Positions 59,617 through 64,000 of a DNA stretch of 64,000 nt are shown here, in pieces (the stretch's first letter is position 1; every line of letters starts with the position of its first letter). This stretch comes from Rhabdophis nuchalis (Eukaryota; Chordata; Lepidosauria; Squamata; Natricidae). The notes under the pieces were generated by a model. It was not told the origin of the DNA. It worked only from the letters and a program-made list of their open reading frames with translations, and made no database searches. The stretch covers positions 98,630,375 through 98,694,374 of the forward strand of contig CM077644.1 in the NCBI GenBank assembly GCA_039707465.1, given 5' to 3'. A program made the position numbers and the translations under genes.

Positions 59617-60344
59617 AAACTATGTAAATGTGCAGACAGGTGGATGTACACTATGGGGTCCAGGTAGAGGGTGCTTCAGGCAAGCACTAGGTGCTTGGGA
59701 ATGTACTTCCCAGGAGAAAAGTCAATGGGAATGACTTACAGGAGTAACCTGTGACCTTCCCTGCCAGCTTTCCCATTGACTTATCTTATGGGGACCCAGA
59801 AGAGAAAGTCTCAAATGGCAATTGTGGGACTGCAGGATGGGGCAACTATTGTAAGTGCAAGCTGGTTGCCAAGCATTCAGATTGCAATCATGTGAGTGGG
59901 GGAGGTTGCTGGGACATTAAAACTTGGACAAGTCATAAGTATTGCTCATTGAGCACCATCACAACTTCGAACAATTGTTGGTTGAGTAGTGTATCTGAAG
60001 ATTACTTTTAACAGCTTTAATAGATTAAGGAACATTAAGAAAAACGAATGTGGGATCCAAACCAAAGATTCCCAGAGCTTCCAACAAGATTTTTTTAAAT
60101 TGTAGTTCTATTACATTAATAACTAGTCTCCATCCACTTGTTCATGTTCCTAAGCAATTGATGTTCAGAATATAATTTTGATTATTAGCCACCTGATTTA
60201 TTTCTCAAATTCCCACTTAAGGCTAAATTGATGTAAATATATTGGTTGTATCAACTGAAAAATGAGAACCTTTGAACTGGTTACCAGAAAAGTAAAGTTG
60301 AAAGAAATGCTTAAAATCCACTCCACATACATACATGTACTGTA

Positions 60345-60560
60345 TATGCTGGCATTGCTTGCTTTGGGTATTTTCCCGTGTATAAGGCATGGAAATGTTA
60401 TTGCAATATTTCGACAAGATCTCACTTGTCATCGTCAGACGATGACAAGTGAGATCTTGTCGAAATGTTGCAATAACATTTCCATGCCTTATACACGGGA
60501 AAATACCCAAAGCAAGCAATGCCAGCATACCTACACCCATGAAAATCTACGAAAGCATAC
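60345..60560. mobile_element. 185-bp near-perfect palindrome with hammerhead-like core, next to exon 2
   Basis: Arms 60345-60436 and 60438-60529 are almost perfect inverted repeats around A60437 (one clear mismatch, ATATTGC versus ATGTTGC). Flanking text to 60560 (CACCCATGAAAATCTACG) matches the outer left arm of 56894. On the minus strand, the COL11A1 sense strand, 60438-60409 reads CTGACGA, a 6-bp stem II (GACAAG/CTTGTC) and GAAA: all invariant hammerhead core letters in place. The plus strand has CAGACGA, so only one strand is core-complete. Family assignment to Penelope-like elements and any cleavage activity are inference. Confidence 0.75.
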
Positions 60561-60600
60561 ATGTATATGTATACACAACATAATATTTACACTGACTCAC

Positions 60601-60768
60601 CTGGGTACAATTGCTGAGTTGGGGCACTGAGTTGTGCATTTTTTGAAACTCTGTAGGCAACATCTGATCCTTTGGAATTCTTTCTGTTTATGCAGATTCC
60701 TGATGTTTTTGATATTCCTTCTGGAGATTTATGAAATTCTAATGCTTTCAGTACATCAACTGGTTCAG
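60601..60768 (-). CDS. COL11A1: COL11A1 exon 2 (start of TSPN domain)
   Basis: Encodes the N-terminal part of the TSPN/laminin-G-like domain of the collagen alpha-1(XI) chain, a secreted fibrillar collagen that limits fibril diameter in cartilage. The minus strand reads [20 protein letters not shown], then a conserved cysteine (SGICINRK), then [20 protein letters not shown]. This matches my memory of vertebrate COL11A1 better than COL5A1. Boundaries: acceptor tgtttcag before 60768 and donor GTGAGT after 60601, giving 168 bp as 2 nt + 55 codons + 1 nt. The final phase-1 G joins the GT that opens exon 3 to make a glycine codon. The cysteine is expected to pair with one in exon 5, outside the window. 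A long palindrome lies just downstream in intron 2. Confidence 0.95.
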
Positions 60769-61888
60769 CTGAAACATAAGGGGGGAAAAACAATTTAGAA
60801 TATTCATAGCTCTTCCAAAATATTACCCATCCTTTAAAAGGGGGGGAGTTTATATGGGGTTCTGAATTTCTCATACTACGACAAAAAACTCTAAGCAATC
60901 TCAGGGATCCAACCACAAAGCCAACCTTGGTCCACAAAATTAACCAGATTCTATCATAATTCCTGAAAGCCAATACAATATTGACTTGAGCATTAACAGA
61001 CTGCTGTCTGCCCAATCTGCAAATGAATTGTGAATTGACAGTAGAAATGAAAACACCTATAGAGCAAAGTGTCTATACTTCATTTTTTCAATAGTGCATT
61101 TGTCATCACACATGCTTTAAAGAGAAAAATGAAGTACAAATCTATTCTTTAGTTATCACACACATATTCTTACAACCCCCACAAAAGGCAAATATCGCTC
61201 GTGCCCTTGATATGGTCATCTAATATAACTTGGCTAATGTCTTCTATTTCCTCAACTAGCTTTTTTTGAGAATGAACCTGAGTTTTCTCCCCCCCACTCT
61301 TGACTGCCCTGAGTTTTGCTCTGTCTCACTTTGTAGCCAGTCCAAACCCTTACAGCAATAGCTCTTCACATTACTTCCTGAAAACACCTTTCATGGCAGA
61401 GTTGAATGAAGATTGGGAATGAATTAAGTCCATCTTAAAGAGAAAATTATTTATTTATTTAATTTTGTAATGCAACCCTGATAAGCCAATAACCTGGATA
61501 ACAATCCCAGCTCTAAACAATGTGTAAAATTGTGTTCATGCCAATAAAAAACAAGGAGTCCTTCAAACAGGTTAATGAAATTGTCAGGTGCAAAAGTTCA
61601 AGTCCATATGTGAAAGTCCAGTTAAACTGATTTTCATCAGGGCATCATCAGAACACTGATTATTTTACCTACTTTGGGCAATTAAATGCCTGCATGAAAA
61701 CAGCCAAGCTCAGAGAGCACCAAGGATCCATTCTTTCCAACCCTGAGCTACAAATATCATCCTTTATTGGTGCCTCATAGATTTCAACAAGATCAGCAAT
61801 GAGAGGCCAAGTTTCTTGACAGTTTGGTCACCGAGAACAGTTGGCTCAGCTGAAGGGAGATTTGAATGTTATGAAACAGCCTTTAAAC

Positions 61889-62115
61889 CAGGGGTAGTCA
61901 ACCTTTTTATACCTACAATCCACTTTTGTATCTCTGTTAGTAGTAAAATTGTCTAACCGCCCACCGGTTCCACAGTAATGGTGATTTATAAAGTAGGGAA
62001 ATCAATTAATTTTTTTAAAAGGAAAGTGCTTCAGTATCGGACAAAACCCCTACTGCCCACCACGAAAGCTGGAACACCCACTAGTGGGTGGTAGGGACCA
62101 GGTTGACTACCACTG
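61889..62115. mobile_element. hAT MITE family A, copy 3
   Basis: CAGGGGTAGTCAACC at the left and GGTTGACTACCACTG at the right, 227 bp. Perfect 8-bp duplication CTTTAAAC (61881-61888, 62116-62123). Confidence 0.93.
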
Positions 62116-63782
62116 CTTTAAACAAACCTGACACTTCATAGGTATACTGGATTACTATTCCCTCATCTGGGAAAATTGGGAGTTATGGCCTGATTCTTCA
62201 GAAGAACCTCTGATTCAGGAAACCCTTTCCACAATAAGAAAACTGGGAAGGCCTGGATTCTGTCAGAATCATTGTTTCCTGTAATTCTGAGGCAGGAGGC
62301 ATTGTTAACTATGTGGTAGGTGAGAGTTTTAGAAAGACTGGAAGCAAAACACATTTGAGAGGCAAGGACAAAGTGACCGCTAGCATCATTTCCAGGAAAG
62401 GGGAAGGGTTGGAGGGGAAGATGGACAAAGCCTGATTGCTGTTTCCACAATTAACATTTTGAAAATGAAGAAGAAGAAAAAGGAGCAGAGTGAGCAAAGA
62501 GCGAAAAGCTGCCATACTAAGCAACTCCTTCCTTGGGTACTCATGTCATTTGATGGCCAAACTATCTCACTAACTGAGCTGGCAAGTCAGCAATCTTTTC
62601 AGGAGAACCCAATTTCCAACATCTTCCAGACCTTCCACAATAATAATGGTTTCCCTGCTATGGAACCAGGGACTTCTAGTAGAATCCTAAATAAGCAATA
62701 AGCAATCCTAAAACCTCACTTTCAGAACATTTTATCCACTCACTAAATTTCTAGCAGACAGGAGACCAAAATCAGATAAGCAAAAGAAGAAGTAAAACCT
62801 CAACAGAGTTATATTATATCAGTCAGTTATATTGAGCATATAATGGCAAGTATTAAGGTAAGTACATAATTGCCAAGAATTAAGATAACATTAAATCTGT
62901 CAAAATTCAAGGAATACACACACTTTTCATGGTTGCCAACATTTTTCTCTTAATACTATAAGAATCTACATTAAACCCATCAAAACCACATTAAAGCTAC
63001 CACTATACCATTTGATTGAAGTGTTCCTATAGGACCAAAATGACTACATGTCAATTTACTTGGAATTAAGGCTTACAGGGTGCAAACTAAGCCAAAAAAA
63101 CATTGTTAATTTGGTTTTGGATTAGCTTGTGTTTCGATTCAGTCGTCTGTGGTTTATTCAACAAATTGTGGGAAAAGATGGGCTTGCATTATGAATGATG
63201 CATAATTAGTGCAATCATTGAGGCTGGCCCCAAATACTTCATGCACTAAGTGTATTGTTCTATAAATATTTATTTGGAAGAAGGAGATCATGAAACCAGT
63301 AGAACCTAGTTGTGAGACACTATGGACAGGCATTGGCACGATCATATATGTAGGCATATTTAATTGCATTATTTCTATTACAAACATAGATGCATTATGC
63401 AACATTTTATATCTTGTTGCTACTGTTCTAGCTATGAGTACCACAGATCATGAGGTTACAAGAGGGCACCAATTATTCACTCACCGATCTGGCTATTCTC
63501 AATTATAGAACAGCAGGAAGGACCTCAGATGTCTTCAGAAACATAAGGTTTCTAGAGAGTTACCCTCAGAGAATGCAGTGTACATACCATTTAGGGAATT
63601 CTGATATAGTATACAGGAGTATGGAGACAGCCTTACAGAATGCAAGAACTATTAAGTAAAGTTTAATTTAGATTGGGTAAGGAAGACAGTGTGAGGAAAA
63701 AATCTCAAGATAATCATGCGTTGGTTCTAGTTGATATAAGAGGAAGCAGAGAAATTTAAGTTTCCAGGGTTCTGCTATCCAG

Positions 63783-64000
63783 AGGTGGTATTCAGACTGG
63801 ATTGGGCAAACTGGTAGCAGAGATTGGTGGGCCCGCCCACCTGCCCCAGCTCTATGCCATCCTATTTAGCCATGTTTTTGAGGCTAGGCGCATGCGCAGA
63901 AGGCACATGCACGAGCAAAGCTTATGCACGGAAGGCAGGACACATGTGCAGAAGGTGCACACGTGTAAAGTAAGCATGCCCACGCAGGGTGAACTGGTGG
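63783..64000. mobile_element. hAT-like MITE, cut by the window edge
   Basis: Starts GAGGTGGTATTCAGACTGG, with CCCCAGCTCTATGCCATCC and GCGCATGCGCAGAAGGC. Same family as 59431. The right end is outside the window. Confidence 0.6.

Larger units (their letters stand above)
58731..59998. mobile_element. MITE of the AGTCCT...CTTA type with nested LTR and hAT MITE
   Basis: Starts AGTCCCTACTTAATAG and continues after the LTR with CACTTAGCAGCTGCAATCCC, GATCTCACATGACTGTGACC and CAATGGGGAAATCAGCAGG. Later text near 59740-59998 repeats the GTGACCTTCC/CATTGACT theme, so two copies or a duplication may be present. Right end poorly preserved. Confidence 0.55.
34964..60600 (-). other. COL11A1: COL11A1 intron 2
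   Basis: Complete intron of 25,637 bp between exons 2 and 3, GTGAGT to CAG. It is dense with nested transposable elements. Stretches with nothing I can assign: 34985-35205, 36035-37065 (a short LINE-tail-like run near 36720-36765), 38505-39190, 39705-41095, 42185-42765, 43730-43840, 48345-48660, 49025-49915, 49960-50100, 50855-51335, 51570-51830, 52000-52900, 53305-53800, 54595-56115, 56465-56755, 57465-57800, 57955-58360 and 60005-60340. Confidence 0.9.
60769..64000 (-). other. COL11A1: COL11A1 intron 1 (partial)
   Basis: Sequence upstream of exon 2 on the gene strand, beginning at acceptor tgtttcag and running off the right edge. It contains one hAT MITE (61889-62115) and the start of another MITE at 63783. 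I see nothing definite at 60790-61880 and 62125-63780. Exon 1 with the signal peptide is not in the window. Confidence 0.85.

Noticed and set aside
28579..60768. COL5A1 as the identity of the exons
   Set aside because: The spelling ([31 protein letters not shown]) follows COL11A1; COL5A1 as I know it differs at these positions.

Overview
This window is vertebrate nuclear DNA, most likely from a snake, and lies inside one gene read right to left: COL11A1 (collagen type XI alpha 1). Three consecutive coding exons of the N-terminal TSPN (laminin-G-like) domain are on the minus strand: exon 2 (60601-60768), exon 3 (34750-34963) and exon 4 (28579-28741). Their splice phases fit one another and each has GT/AG boundaries. 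Everything else is intron: part of intron 1 (right edge), intron 2 (25.6 kb), intron 3 (6.0 kb) and a large part of intron 4. Exon 1 (signal peptide) and exon 5 onward are outside the window. I see no other host gene.

The squamate assignment rests on the repeats: L2/CR1-type LINEs with (ATT)n tails, CR1 3' ends of the type that seed pentanucleotide microsatellites in snakes, Sauria-type and other tRNA-derived SINEs, an RTE/BovB-type fragment, a GATA/GGTA (Bkm-like) block and many hAT MITEs. Family names come from recognition by eye, not from a database search.

Layout. 1-28578 (intron 4): solo LTRs at 7237 and 13490, L2 copies at 4277, 11175, 16720 and 25784, and a 0.7 kb GATA/GGTA/GA block. 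28742-34749 (intron 3): a 2.86 kb pogo/Tigger-type DNA transposon with matching terminal inverted repeats, a transposase with one C-terminal frameshift, and a GC-rich minisatellite upstream of the transposase; then a long-TIR element. 34964-60600 (intron 2): nested MITEs, LINEs and solo LTRs, including a nearly complete L2 (44608-48046) with one 4-bp RT deletion, a short telomere-repeat tract, and two long palindromes with hammerhead-ribozyme-like cores. 60769-64000 (intron 1): a hAT MITE and a fragment running off the window.

The points most worth following up are the two palindromes (56894-57091 and 60345-60529), the second ending about 40-70 bp from the exon 2 splice donor; the higher-order minisatellite inside the pogo element; nine MITE insertions with perfect 8-bp target duplications that share a central TA-like preference (Buster-type hAT); and an abundant TA-flanked MITE family that other elements have repeatedly inserted into.
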